Positions 31,335 through 40,613 of a DNA stretch of 64,000 nucleotides are shown here, one piece after another (the stretch's first letter is position 1; each line of letters begins with the position of its first letter). The DNA comes from Denitratisoma sp. (GTDB taxonomy: Bacteria > Pseudomonadota > Gammaproteobacteria > Burkholderiales > Rhodocyclaceae): positions 2,481,919 to 2,545,918 of the forward strand of contig JAVSMO010000001.1 in NCBI GenBank assembly GCA_032027165.1. Direction: 5' to 3'. The position numbers and the translations under genes were made by a program. The notes under the pieces were generated by a model, which saw only the letters and a program-made list of their open reading frames with translations, was not told the DNA's origin and ran no database searches.

Positions 31335-33875
31335 CTACGAACCGGTCATGACCACGCGCTGCCTTTCGGCATCCGCAAAAAGGGTGACGGAATCCTGATT
31401 GAAATCGACCACCCGCACGACATTCTCGAATTGCCGGGCGTTGGGAAGCAGTTCCAGGAGACGGTTGTGGCGACTCAGCATTCCGGCCTCGTCGATGCGG
31501 TTGCCGGCCCTGCCCGGAAACAACGCAAAGTAGAGCATGTCCGCCTCGATCAGCTCGTTGAGGAAATGGGTGCCCAGCGAGACATCCGGCACCAGGTTTT
31601 CGTTCATGGCGACGATCTCGCAGAGAGCGGCAACGTGATTGATCTCGCTGAAGCTGACGGGCACGCCCAGCCAGGGATCGCGGGTGCCCCAGCGGCCGGG
31701 ACCGAGCACCACCATGGTCCGGTCTGCGCTGATGCGATTGAGGGCGCCGATCAGGCGGGCGACATCGAGGCGCTCTCCCTGTCCCAACGCAGCGTAGCGG
31801 GATTGGACGACGTAGATCAGCCGATCCGGCCGGACAACCCGGCTGGGGCCGATCACCGCGCCCTGCGCATCGAAGAGGTGCGGCGCATCCGCAGGCGGCT
31901 CGACGCTGACCGTTCCGTCCAGGCTGCGCACCTGGAGGGGCCGGCACTGGAGCAGGTTGATCCGATAGCTGCCGTCCGCCAGGACATTCAGCGCGAACTC
32001 GATCTCCACCGGATAACGATAGGCGGCATGCAGTTGCGCCAGCATGGCACGCAGGTCGGCAACGAATGGGGTTTCCTTGATCAGGCGATCAAAGGTCAGA
32101 AAAGCGGGTTTGCCCAGGTCTTCGCGCGTGGTGAACAAGTCGAGCGGAAAATCCGGGTGGTCATGCACCATCTCGGCAAAAGGGCCGCTGATGATCTTGT
32201 TCTCCTGCAGGTCGATGGCATCCATGCGTCGCTGGGCATGGCGGGCGATGTCACCGAAACTGGTTTCCGGGCGCAGCTCGGGCGCGTTCAACGCCACCAG
32301 GCGGGTATAGTCATCGTCGTTGCGGTCCACCGCGCGCGTGCCCAACCCGGCCACCAGCCGGATCACGCCGGCCTTCATGTCGATGCGCGGATTCCAGCGA
32401 TAGGGATTCACCGACAGTCCGACACCGGCCGCATGCGGATGGAAGTAGCGCCCGCCGGCGGTGCCCGACACGCGCATGATCAGCACCGCCATCTTCTCGT
32501 TTTCCCCCAGCAGGCCGCGCCGCTCGCGGTAGCGCAGCGCCTGCTCGCTCATGGCGCTGGCATAGACCTGGCGGACGGCGGCGAGCAAGTCGCCGATGCG
32601 CTCCTCCCACGGGCCGCGGTTGGCGCAGAACACGCTGTCGTACTGGCCTGCAAAAGCGTTGCCATAGCGGTCCTCCAGGCGCGAACTCGAGCGCACGATG
32701 AACGGCCACTCCCCGAAGTACTCGAGCATGCCCTCGAACTGGCGCAGCGTCGTCGGCGAGAACGTGCCGGCGAGAACGCGCCGGCGCGCCTCGTCGATCT
32801 CCTCGAGAAAAACCGCCGGGTCGCGCTGCCGGCGTCGGATCCACCACAGCTCGTTATGCACCATGAAGGTGTCGAACACGTCGGTGCCGATGTAGAAGGA
32901 GTCGTGCGCCTCGAGTCGGGCGTCGAGCTGCGGCGCGTCGCGGCGCAGCACCGCGCGCGCCAGCAGCATGCCCAGCGCCTTGCCGCCGATGGTGCCGGTG
33001 CCGATCATGCGGCTGCGCACCGTCAGCAGATCGTCGAGCGTCAGGTACTCGTCGATCAGGCGCGACATCGCCGGGTCGTCGACGAACAGCAGGCGGCTCA
33101 GGCGCGCAAACCATTCCCATTCGGCCGGATCGGGAAATCCCGCCCGGCGCGCGGCCGCCACCGGCTTCGCCGCGGCAAACTGCTTCTGCCAGTGGCTGGC
33201 GATCTGGTTGTCCTCCAGGCCCGGCCACTGCGAGTTGGCAAGTATCTCGGCGACCGTGCCGCTGTCCCGCACCGGGCGGAACCGGCCTTCCGGCTCCCAG
33301 GCATGAATCAGGTTCATTGCGGCCGCCGAACGATGCTGCACCTTGATCGGGCGCAGATAGAGCCGCGCGCGGCAACGGAAGACGTCGATCATGAACTGGG
33401 TGGTGTTGGTGATCACCCCCATGGCCGGCTTCGCGTGGCGATTGCGATAGACGCCGAAATAGGTGACCGTGTCGAGGTCGAACAGGCGCGGACAGGTCAG
33501 GCGGAAAAAATTGCCCATCTTGCGGTCCGACTGCCAGACGTCGGCCAGATGGGAGAGGCAGTCGAACACATAGAACGTTTCCCGACCCGCGGCTTCGATG
33601 ACCGAGTGCACCTGGTCGACAAACACGTCGAACCCGGATTCCGCATCGGGGTAATGGGCCTCGGCATCATTCAGCAGTGCCGGATGGTCGGCGAAGCGAA
33701 AATAGATCAATCGTCTGCCGGTGGCCCGGGCGGCGTCGGCATAGGGCCTTACCAAGGCAAGGTAGTCCTCCAGCGACTCGATCTGCCAGACGATGTTGTC
33801 GCCGCGCTGCACACCGCACAAGACCGCATCGAGTTCCGGCAGGCCGGTGGTCGGGGCAAATTGCGGGGTCTTCAC
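31335..33875 (-). CDS. PEP/pyruvate-binding (PPDK N-terminal) protein with a degenerate KaiC-like N-terminal domain
   Basis: This 846-residue cytoplasmic protein has two recognisable parts. Residues about 1-200 look like a KaiC/RecA-type fold: TTGLPELDAVLCGVQRGDNIVW at the start, FYVFDCLSHLADVW as Walker-B-like strand, and LRPIKVQHRSAAAMNLIHAWE at the end. The Walker A (GxxGxGKT) is missing. Residues about 290-650 match the ATP-binding domain of PEP synthase/PPDK: GTIGGKALGMLLARAV, PFIVRSSSRLEDRYGNAFAGQYDSVF and, at its end, INLLQCRPLQ. There is no phosphohistidine TSDGGxxCH domain and no PEP barrel; a 200-residue C-terminal region (VVLGPGRWGTRDPWLGVPVSF) is of unknown type. It is unlikely to be a normal PEP synthase. 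Confidence 0.75.
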   Translation of the reverse strand: MKTPQFAPTTGLPELDAVLCGVQRGDNIVWQIESLEDYLALVRPYADAARATGRRLIYFRFADHPALLNDAEAHYPDAESGFDVFVDQVHSVIEAAGRETFYVFDCLSHLADVWQSDRKMGNFFRLTCPRLFDLDTVTYFGVYRNRHAKPAMGVITNTTQFMIDVFRCRARLYLRPIKVQHRSAAAMNLIHAWEPEGRFRPVRDSGTVAEILANSQWPGLEDNQIASHWQKQFAAAKPVAAARRAGFPDPAEWEWFARLSRLLFVDDPAMSRLIDEYLTLDDLLTVRSRMIGTGTIGGKALGMLLARAVLRRDAPQLDARLEAHDSFYIGTDVFDTFMVHNELWWIRRRQRDPAVFLEEIDEARRRVLAGTFSPTTLRQFEGMLEYFGEWPFIVRSSSRLEDRYGNAFAGQYDSVFCANRGPWEERIGDLLAAVRQVYASAMSEQALRYRERRGLLGENEKMAVLIMRVSGTAGGRYFHPHAAGVGLSVNPYRWNPRIDMKAGVIRLVAGLGTRAVDRNDDDYTRLVALNAPELRPETSFGDIARHAQRRMDAIDLQENKIISGPFAEMVHDHPDFPLDLFTTREDLGKPAFLTFDRLIKETPFVADLRAMLAQLHAAYRYPVEIEFALNVLADGSYRINLLQCRPLQVRSLDGTVSVEPPADAPHLFDAQGAVIGPSRVVRPDRLIYVVQSRYAALGQGERLDVARLIGALNRISADRTMVVLGPGRWGTRDPWLGVPVSFSEINHVAALCEIVAMNENLVPDVSLGTHFLNELIEADMLYFALFPGRAGNRIDEAGMLSRHNRLLELLPNARQFENVVRVVDFNQDSVTLFADAERQRVVMTGS

Positions 33876-33890
33876 GTGCGACGGTGCCGG

Positions 33891-35012
33891 CTAGATTTCC
33901 CCCACGGCGAACAACCGCCGGTGTTCGCGAATGGCGTAGCGGTCCGTCATACCGGCGACGTAGTCGGCGATGGCCCGCGGCTTGTCGGTGCGGGCCATCT
34001 GCTGGTACTGGGGTGGCAGCAGGCGCGGATCCTCCATGAACGCCCCGAACAGGTCGCTGATGATGCGCCGCGCCTTGTTGGTCATGCGCAGCACCTGGTA
34101 GTGCTGGTAGAGATTCATGCGCAGGAAGTGCTTCAGCTCCTTGTGCTCGGCATGCATGGCGGTGCTGAAGGCGGCCAGCGGCCCAGCCTTGCGCACGTCC
34201 TCGACGGATTCAACGCCCGCTGCCGTGATGTTGCGCCTTGTCTCCTCGATCAGGTCGACCGCCAGGGAGTTGATCATGCGGCGCACCGTCTCATGAATCA
34301 GCCGGCGGCCGCCGATCTGCGGGTAAGTGCGGCGCACCTCGGCGGCGTGACGCACCCAGATGCCCACTTCTTCCAGTTGTTCCAGCGTGATCAGGCCGGA
34401 GCGCAGGCCGTCGTCCACATCGTGGTTGTTGTAGCCGATCTCGTCGGCCAGGTTGCACAGCTGCGCCTCGAGCGAGGGCTGCGTACCCTCGATGAAGCGT
34501 CGGCCAAGCTCACCCAGCTCGTGAGCCTTTTTCGGCGCGCAATGCTTGAGGATGCCTTCGCGCGTCTCGTAGGTCAGGTTGAGGCCGTCGAAGGCGCCGT
34601 AGCGCTCTTCCAAAAGATCGACCGTGCGCAGGCTCTGCAGGTTGTGCTCGAAGCCGCCATGGTCCCGCATGCAGGCATTCAGCGCATCCTGGCCGGCGTG
34701 GCCGAACGGCGTATGGCCCAGGTCGTGGGCCAGCGCAATGGCTTCCGCCAGATCCTCGTTCAACTTCATCGCACGCGCCAGCGTGCGCGCGATCTGCGCG
34801 ACCTCGATGCTGTGTGTCAGGCGTGTGCGAAACAGGTCACCTTCATGATTGACGAAGACCTGGGTCTTGTATTCGAGACGGCGGAACGCCGTCGAGTGCA
34901 CGACGCGATCTCGGTCCCGCTGGAACTCACTGCGCGCGGCAGGCGTCGGCTCAGGATGGCGGCGCCCTTTCGAGTGTGCCTCTGATACGGCATAAGGAGC
35001 CAGTTCAGCCAC
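33891..35012 (-). CDS. dgt: Deoxyguanosinetriphosphate triphosphohydrolase (dGTPase-like)
   Basis: The HD-domain enzyme of about 373 residues removes triphosphate from dGTP and related dNTPs. The metal site is visible as [21 protein letters not shown] and [20 protein letters not shown], with later conserved [23 protein letters not shown] prefer the GTG at 35012 ([22 protein letters not shown]), which overlaps the aroB stop by 8 bp and has GAGG nearby. An ATG at 35057 would add 15 residues inside aroB without a ribosome site. It ends an aroK-aroB-dgt run. It may keep dNTP pools in balance. Confidence 0.93.
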   Translation of the reverse strand: MAELAPYAVSEAHSKGRRHPEPTPAARSEFQRDRDRVVHSTAFRRLEYKTQVFVNHEGDLFRTRLTHSIEVAQIARTLARAMKLNEDLAEAIALAHDLGHTPFGHAGQDALNACMRDHGGFEHNLQSLRTVDLLEERYGAFDGLNLTYETREGILKHCAPKKAHELGELGRRFIEGTQPSLEAQLCNLADEIGYNNHDVDDGLRSGLITLEQLEEVGIWVRHAAEVRRTYPQIGGRRLIHETVRRMINSLAVDLIEETRRNITAAGVESVEDVRKAGPLAAFSTAMHAEHKELKHFLRMNLYQHYQVLRMTNKARRIISDLFGAFMEDPRLLPPQYQQMARTDKPRAIADYVAGMTDRYAIREHRRLFAVGEI

Positions 35013-36090
35013 GGCAGCAAGCCTCGATGGCAGCGCAAATCTCCGACTCTGGGGCATCGGCGCTGACCACGCCGCAACCCATCGCTTCCAGCAGGATTAA
35101 GCGCAGCTTGCCCGCGGCCACTTTCTTGTCCAGCGCCATCAATTCCATGTAGCGGGCTGCGCCCATGCTCGGGCCTTGCACGGGCAATCCGGCCCGCTTG
35201 AGCAGCGAGACGGTTCTTGCAAGGTCCGCTTCGTTCAGCCAACCCAGGCGGCGCGAAAGCTCCATTGCCATCACTGTTCCTGCAGCGACTGCCTCCCCGT
35301 GCAGCCACTCCCCATAACCAAGGCCGGCCTCTATGGCATGGCCGAAGGTGTGGCCGAGATTGAGCAGGGCACGCACGCCGGATTCGGTTTCATCGGCCGC
35401 CACTAGGTCGGCCTTGTTGCTGCAGGATCGCTCGATGGCGTGGGTCAATGCCTCGGGATCGCGTGCGCGGAGGCGCTCCATGTTCCCTTCCAGCCACTCG
35501 AAGAAGGGCAAGTCACGGATCAGGCCATACTTGATCACCTCAGCCAGTCCGGCGCACAGTTCCCGATCGGGAAGGGATTGCAGGGTGGCCGTATCGGCCA
35601 GTACCAGGCGCGGCTGGTAGAAGGCACCGACCATGTTTTTGCCGAGCGGGTGATTGATCCCGGTCTTGCCGCCAACCGACGAGTCAACCTGCGCCAGCAG
35701 GGTGGTCGGCACCTGGATGAAGGGGACCCCCCGCTGGTAGGTTGCTGCGGCAAACCCGGCCAGATCGCCAATGACGCCGCCACCCAAGGCGATAATGGTC
35801 GTTGCGCGTTCGCAGCGATTTTCCAGCAGCGCATCGTAGATGCGATTGAGTGTCTGCCAGTTCTTGTGCTCTTCGCCGTCCGGCAGGACGATCTCGGTGA
35901 CCCGCACCCCACCCGCCCGCAGTGGACCAGCCAGGGCAGGGAGGTAGAGGGGGGCTACTGTCTCATTGCTGACAATGGCTGCGATTGGCGCCTTCAGATG
36001 CGGCAGGATGAGGTCGGCCCTCCCCAGCAGGCGGTCTCCGATATGAATGGGGTAACTGCGCGCATCGAGCGCGACCTTCAGGGTTCGCAT
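35005..36090 (-). CDS. aroB: 3-dehydroquinate synthase AroB
   Basis: The 361-residue NAD- and metal-dependent enzyme turns DAHP into 3-dehydroquinate, step two of the shikimate pathway. Motifs include [20 protein letters not shown] (about 70-90), the NAD-binding [20 protein letters not shown] (about 103), [17 protein letters not shown] (about 137) and [13 protein letters not shown] (about 183). A later metal-ligand His is in [12 protein letters not shown]. It overlaps aroK by 13 bp, the classic aroKB pair that follows the pil operon in many proteobacteria. Confidence 0.98.
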   Translation of the reverse strand: MRTLKVALDARSYPIHIGDRLLGRADLILPHLKAPIAAIVSNETVAPLYLPALAGPLRAGGVRVTEIVLPDGEEHKNWQTLNRIYDALLENRCERATTIIALGGGVIGDLAGFAAATYQRGVPFIQVPTTLLAQVDSSVGGKTGINHPLGKNMVGAFYQPRLVLADTATLQSLPDRELCAGLAEVIKYGLIRDLPFFEWLEGNMERLRARDPEALTHAIERSCSNKADLVAADETESGVRALLNLGHTFGHAIEAGLGYGEWLHGEAVAAGTVMAMELSRRLGWLNEADLARTVSLLKRAGLPVQGPSMGAARYMELMALDKKVAAGKLRLILLEAMGCGVVSADAPESEICAAIEACCRG

Positions 36091-36608
36091 CGTTTCCGTA
36101 TTTCCTGTTCGAGCTGGCGCGATGCGGCCAGAGGCGTCCGGCCTCCGCCCTCCAACACGATGTCGGCTATTTCCCGATATAGCGGATCTCGCTGTTCGTG
36201 GAGTTCCCGGATTTTCGAAAGTGGGTCCGCCACCTGCAATAAGGGCCTGTTACGATCATGCCGCGTTCTTGCAAACAGTTCATCCGGTTGCACGCATAAG
36301 TAGATCACCAGTCCGGTTTCTGCCAGACGCTTGCGGTTCTGCGGGTCCAGCACCACCCCGCCACCCGTGGCCAGCACCAGATCGTGCTCTCCTGACAGGG
36401 CATGCAGGACCTGCGACTCGCGACGACGAAAGCCGGCCTCCCCTTCGATCTCGAAGATCACCGGAATACGCACACCGGTGCGCGCCTCGATTTCATGATC
36501 GCAATCGACAAAGCGCTTCTTCAAGCGCCTCGCCAGCTGCCGGCCGATCGTCGTCTTGCCCGCGCCCATCATGCCCACGAAATAGATGTTGTCGCAGGTT
36601 TTCACCAA
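36078..36608 (-). CDS. aroK: Shikimate kinase AroK
   Basis: The 176-residue P-loop kinase phosphorylates shikimate at the 3-OH. It shows Walker [12 protein letters not shown] at about 12-22, the shikimate-binding [11 protein letters not shown] near 36 and the LID/Gly motif [16 protein letters not shown] near 80. It starts 78 bp after pilQ and is separated from it by a terminator, so expression of aroKB probably relies on its own promoter or partial read-through. Confidence 0.97.
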   Translation of the reverse strand: MVKTCDNIYFVGMMGAGKTTIGRQLARRLKKRFVDCDHEIEARTGVRIPVIFEIEGEAGFRRRESQVLHALSGEHDLVLATGGGVVLDPQNRKRLAETGLVIYLCVQPDELFARTRHDRNRPLLQVADPLSKIRELHEQRDPLYREIADIVLEGGGRTPLAASRQLEQEIRKRCEP

Positions 36609-36636
36609 TGAATTTTATCAGGCGGCAGTGCCGGCG

Positions 36637-36666
36637 TAAAAAAGAAAGGGCCGGCAAAGCCGGCCC
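36637..36666 (-). terminator. Rho-independent terminator after pilQ
   Basis: On the minus strand GGGCCGGC-TTT-GCCGGCCC forms an 8-bp stem with a 3-nt loop followed by TTTCTTTTTTA. It sits 21 bp after the pilQ stop and ends the pilMNOPQ transcript ahead of aroK. Confidence 0.88.
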
Positions 36667-36686
36667 TGAAGTGCTTTGCAGCAGGC

Positions 36687-38807
36687 TCAGCGCATGCTGA
36701 GCGATTCGCTGATGATCTTCGGGGTGATGAAGACCAGCAGCTCGGTCTTGTTGTCCTTTTTCTCGTTGTGCTTGAAAAGGAAGCCAACGTACGGGATGTC
36801 TCCAAGAACCGGTACTCTGGTCGTGATGTTCCGTTCATCCTGCGTATAAATGCCCCCGATCACGACCGTGCCGCCGTTATCAACCAGCACCTCGGTTTTG
36901 ACATGCTTGGTGTCGATGGCGACGCCCGCGCCAGTGGCAATCTGCGTGTTCGGCGAGTCTTTGTTGACGTCGACGGTCAGGTTGACCCGCCCGTCCGGGG
37001 TGATCTGCGGCTTGACCTTCAGGGCCAAGTTCGCTTTCCGGAAGGAAACGCTCGTAGCGCCGGAACTGGTCGCCTGCTGGTATGGCAGTTCAACACCCTG
37101 CTCGATAAGTGCCTCGACCTGATCGGCTGTCACGATGCGCGGACTGGAAATGATCTTGCCCTTGCCGTCGGCTTCAAGCGCACTGATTTCCAGATTCAGG
37201 AAGCGCGTGGCCGCAGTATTGAACAGGACAAAAGAGAACTGCCCGGCCTGCTTTCCTGCAATTGAGGTTGCCGGGAGGTTAACCCCCAAAGATTCAGTGG
37301 TGAAATCCGGTATCGGGCTGGCAATTTGTCCGGTATGGAAACCTGGAACAGTTACCCGGCCGCCCAGCGTATATCCCACGTTGCCGATTCTGCTGGCCGA
37401 CCTTGTAGGATTCATGTCGTGATAGCCGATCCTGGCTCCCACGTTCTTGGTGAAGTTGTCCTCCGCCTCCACGATGCGCGCCTCGATCATCACCTGGCGA
37501 GCCGGGATGTCGATTTCGGCAATCAGCCTGCGCACATCATCCAGACGGGAAGGCGAGTCTGTTACGAAGAGCTTGTTCGTGCGTTCATCGACAATAACCG
37601 ATCCCCGCTTCGAGAGCGCTGTCTGGTCCTTGTTCTTGAGGAAATCGAATACCGATTTGGCCTTGTGATAGTTCAGCTGGAAGGTCTCGGTCCGCACCGG
37701 CTCCAGGTCCGTGATCTGCTGACGCGATTCGAGTTGCAGCTTCTCCTTGGCGGCCAGTTCGTCGCGCGGAGCGATCCAGATGACATTGCCGTTCTTGCGC
37801 ATGTCCAGGCCCTTCGCCTGCAGAATGATGTCAAGCGCTTGATCCCACGGAACATCCTTGAGTCGCAGCGTCAGGCTGCCACCCACGGTGTCGCTGGTAA
37901 TGATATTGAAGTCCGTGAAGTCGGCGATCACCTGCAGAACGGCGCGTACGTCGATGTTCTGGAAATTCAGGGACAATTTCTCTCCCTGGTAGCCCTTGCG
38001 TCCGCCCTGTACGAGTTTGTTCGGATCCTCAATCATCTGCTTCACTTCGACCACGAACTGGTTGTCGCTCTGATAGGCGTTGTGTTCCCACAGCCCTTTC
38101 GGTGCAATCACCATGCGGATATTCTCGCCCTGCGGTTGCGTATTCACCGTCGTGATCGGCGTCGCGAAATCGGTCACATCCAGGCGTCGACGCAAGCTTT
38201 CCGGGAGCGTGGTTTTCAGAAATTCGACCACCAGATTCGAGCCTTGCTGGCGAATGTCGATGCCCACATTGCTATCGGACAGGTCGACGATGACGCGCCC
38301 CTCGCCGTTGGTCCCGCGACGGAAGTTGATGTCACGAATACTGCTTTGCTCTACCGACGGCTTGACCTCTGCGAAGTGCTGGGTACTGGCCTGCTCGGCC
38401 TTCGCCGCTGTACCGACCGCGACGCCACCGAGTGTGATGAACAGATCCTTCCCCTCGATGCGCGCATCCGCCTGGCGTACCTGCTTAAGATTCAGCACGA
38501 CCCGCGTGCGATCGCCCACCTCCACGAGACTGACGCTGCGCAAATCGCCCTCGTTGACGGTCTGCGAATTCCGGCCCAACGCATTCTTCACACCAGGGAA
38601 ATCGAAAGCGATCCGTGGCGGGTTGGCCACGCTGAAGCTCGCCGGCACGGCGGCCAACGGCTGTGTGGTCGTCAGTTTCAGGACGAGGTCGCTGCCTTGC
38701 TGGCTTACCCCCAGGGCCTCAATGGCATTCTGTGCCCATGCTGACTGCGTCAGCAGCATGCACAGCGGGAGTAACAATCGTCTGATGATGGTCTTGGCTG
38801 TATTCAT
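36687..38807 (-). CDS. pilQ: Type IV pilus secretin PilQ
   Basis: The 706-residue outer membrane secretin forms the gated pore for type IV pili. A signal peptide (LLLPLCMLLTQSAWA) is followed by two AMIN domains (about 30-130 and 160-265) that hold it to peptidoglycan. Then come the N0/N1 domains (GEKLSLNFQNIDVRAVLQVIADFTDFNIITSD near 285) and the secretin core, with VPGFHTGQIASP, VEALIEQGVELPYQQATSSG and VPVLGDIPYVGFLFKHNEKKD near the end. It is the last gene of pilMNOPQ and overlaps pilP by 4 bp. Confidence 0.97.
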   Translation of the reverse strand: MNTAKTIIRRLLLPLCMLLTQSAWAQNAIEALGVSQQGSDLVLKLTTTQPLAAVPASFSVANPPRIAFDFPGVKNALGRNSQTVNEGDLRSVSLVEVGDRTRVVLNLKQVRQADARIEGKDLFITLGGVAVGTAAKAEQASTQHFAEVKPSVEQSSIRDINFRRGTNGEGRVIVDLSDSNVGIDIRQQGSNLVVEFLKTTLPESLRRRLDVTDFATPITTVNTQPQGENIRMVIAPKGLWEHNAYQSDNQFVVEVKQMIEDPNKLVQGGRKGYQGEKLSLNFQNIDVRAVLQVIADFTDFNIITSDTVGGSLTLRLKDVPWDQALDIILQAKGLDMRKNGNVIWIAPRDELAAKEKLQLESRQQITDLEPVRTETFQLNYHKAKSVFDFLKNKDQTALSKRGSVIVDERTNKLFVTDSPSRLDDVRRLIAEIDIPARQVMIEARIVEAEDNFTKNVGARIGYHDMNPTRSASRIGNVGYTLGGRVTVPGFHTGQIASPIPDFTTESLGVNLPATSIAGKQAGQFSFVLFNTAATRFLNLEISALEADGKGKIISSPRIVTADQVEALIEQGVELPYQQATSSGATSVSFRKANLALKVKPQITPDGRVNLTVDVNKDSPNTQIATGAGVAIDTKHVKTEVLVDNGGTVVIGGIYTQDERNITTRVPVLGDIPYVGFLFKHNEKKDNKTELLVFITPKIISESLSMR

Positions 38808-39331
38808 TTCCTGCCCTCCGGCTGCTGCTTTTCCTGCAATTGCAATGTGCTCGTGCGTTCCATATAGTCCCCCAGGGAATCGGGAACCAGCTCTTTCAGT
38901 TTGACCTCGGTTTCGGTTATGTCCGTAATGATTCCGAAGTTCTGTCCCAAATAATTCCCGATCTTCACCTGGTGCAGATTCTTGTCGGCCTGGATCAGGG
39001 CGTGGACCATTTTCCCTTTGATCAGCGCGCCCACCATCTTGAGGGACTCCAGCGGATAGGCCTCCAGCGGCTCCTTGCGGCGGTCAAGGTCAGGTTTGAG
39101 AGCGCCCCCGCCAGCCTTCCGCTCGGGTTCGATTTTCGCGGCATTGTAGGGGTCGAGCAGATCTCCCGGTTCATACGCGACAACCGGAAAGCTCTTGATT
39201 TCCGGAAGTGGCGGGATCTTGCCCTTGAAATCCTTGGTCGACTCCTTCATCCACTGCCGAAGGTCCTGATGTTCCTCGCCGCCGCACGCAGTCAGGCCGA
39301 GGCAAGTCAGGAAGATGGCTGCCCGCCTCAT
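38804..39331 (-). CDS. pilP: Type IV pilus inner-membrane lipoprotein PilP
   Basis: The 175-residue lipoprotein has a lipobox ending LGLTACGG (Cys near 16). A disordered linker follows, then a compact beta domain (LESLKMVGALIKGKMVHALIQADKNLHQVKIGNYLGQNFGIITDITETEVKLKELV). It ties the PilNO pair to the PilQ secretin across the periplasm. Both ends overlap neighbours by 4 bp, so it is tightly coupled in the operon. Confidence 0.96.
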   Translation of the reverse strand: MRRAAIFLTCLGLTACGGEEHQDLRQWMKESTKDFKGKIPPLPEIKSFPVVAYEPGDLLDPYNAAKIEPERKAGGGALKPDLDRRKEPLEAYPLESLKMVGALIKGKMVHALIQADKNLHQVKIGNYLGQNFGIITDITETEVKLKELVPDSLGDYMERTSTLQLQEKQQPEGRK

Positions 39332-40011
39332 TTCTTCGCTCCTTTGGCCTTGGACTTGGCTCTGCGCTGTACTGCCAGTTCTTCCTCGTCGAGGTAGCGG
39401 TATGTCATCGCAGTGGCATCCATCTTGAGTTGCCCCCCCTTCTCAGGCACGACGGCAATGTTGGTCAGGGAGACGATGCGGGACAGTTTTGCGACGTCGG
39501 CGGAAAAGGCGCCCAGGTCATGGTACGTGCCGGTGATCTTCAGTGTGATTGGCAATTCGGCATAGAAATCCCTGGTCGTTTCCCGGCCGGGCTTGAACAG
39601 TTCGAACTGCAAGCCGCGCCCCAGCCCGGCCTGGTTGATGTCGATCAGCAATGCCTCCATTTCGGCCTTGTTGGGCAACTGCTTGAGCAACGCTCCAAAC
39701 GTCTTGTCGATTTCGGCAAGCTGCTTGCGGTGCTCTTCAAGGTTGACCGCCTGCCGCTTCTTGTCGAGATACTCATCCTTGAGCTTGGCTTCCTGTTGCC
39801 GCTTGCCTTCCAGTTCCTCCAATTGGGACTTCCAGTCAAACCACCAGCCGCCGACCAGCAGTGCGGCGAAAATACCCAGAAGCACGGTCACGCGCGGCAG
39901 GAGCGGCCAAGTGCCGATGTCCTTGGGGTCTAGGGATTTGAAATCCTCGGCCAGCGCCTTGAAGTCGATTTTCGGTACCGCGGGCATTTGGGGCATGTTG
40001 GGCTTCTTCAT
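39328..40011 (-). CDS. pilO: Type IV pilus alignment protein PilO
   Basis: The 227-residue bitopic protein has a cytoplasmic Pro-rich start (MKKPNMPQMPAVPKIDF), one membrane helix at about 43-62 (VTVLLGIFAALLVGGWWFDW), a long coiled coil (LEELEGKRQQEAKLKDEYLDKKRQAV) and a ferredoxin-like C-terminal domain (LPITLKITGTYHDLGAFSADVAKLSRIVSLTNIAV). The C-terminus is lysine-rich (RRAKSKAKGAKK). It pairs with PilN in the alignment subcomplex. Confidence 0.96.
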   Translation of the reverse strand: MKKPNMPQMPAVPKIDFKALAEDFKSLDPKDIGTWPLLPRVTVLLGIFAALLVGGWWFDWKSQLEELEGKRQQEAKLKDEYLDKKRQAVNLEEHRKQLAEIDKTFGALLKQLPNKAEMEALLIDINQAGLGRGLQFELFKPGRETTRDFYAELPITLKITGTYHDLGAFSADVAKLSRIVSLTNIAVVPEKGGQLKMDATAMTYRYLDEEELAVQRRAKSKAKGAKK

Positions 40012-40613
40012 GCTTTCTTGTCCTGCTTGGGCGGCTGCGCACCGGGTGCCGGTTTCTTGTCGGCTGCTGGGGCAGTCCTCGAAATAACGACATTCAAACT
40101 GAATTCCGCATAGCGTCGGTTGCCTTGGTTGACTGCCTTGATCTCGACGAGATCCGGTCTTTCGAGCAGCGGAGAGGCCTCGAGATTGCGCATCAGAGTG
40201 GACACCCGGGCATTCGATTGGGCGATGCCGGTCAGGTTGACTCTGGCTCCAGTCTGTTTCAGCGCCTTCAGGTATATGCCCGCAGGAATTTGTCGCGCCA
40301 ACTCGTTGAACAGCTGGACGGTTTCGGCCCGGCTGCTCTGCAAAGTTTCGATCACCCCCTTGCGCGACAGCAGGGCACTGGTCTGTTCCTTCAGGCGCTT
40401 GATTTCGTCTATTTCCTTGTCCAGCGCGGCGATCTCTTTCTTGAGGAATGCGTTTTTGCTCTCCTGCTGGCTGATATAGCCGGAAATCACGCCATGCACC
40501 ATGATGACGATCACCACCGCCAATATGGCAATCAGGCCGGACAACGCAAAAAACTGCTGGCGCAGCGCCTTGCGCCTCTCCTCGCGGTAAGGCAGTAGAT
40601 TGATGCGGATCAC
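40008..40613 (-). CDS. pilN: Type IV pilus alignment protein PilN
   Basis: The 201-residue bitopic protein begins with the conserved cytoplasmic segment MIRINLLPYREERRKALRQQ, which binds PilM. A membrane helix (FALSGLIAILAVVIVIMVHGV), a coiled coil (about 50-80) and a periplasmic domain follow. The C-terminal tail is Pro/Lys-rich (ADKKPAPGAQPPKQDKKA), a little longer than usual. It has 4-bp overlaps with pilM and pilO. Confidence 0.96.
   Translation of the reverse strand: MIRINLLPYREERRKALRQQFFALSGLIAILAVVIVIMVHGVISGYISQQESKNAFLKKEIAALDKEIDEIKRLKEQTSALLSRKGVIETLQSSRAETVQLFNELARQIPAGIYLKALKQTGARVNLTGIAQSNARVSTLMRNLEASPLLERPDLVEIKAVNQGNRRYAEFSLNVVISRTAPAADKKPAPGAQPPKQDKKA

Noticed and set aside
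31335..33875. Annotation as phosphoenolpyruvate synthase
   Set aside because: The phosphohistidine domain and the PEP-binding barrel are missing.
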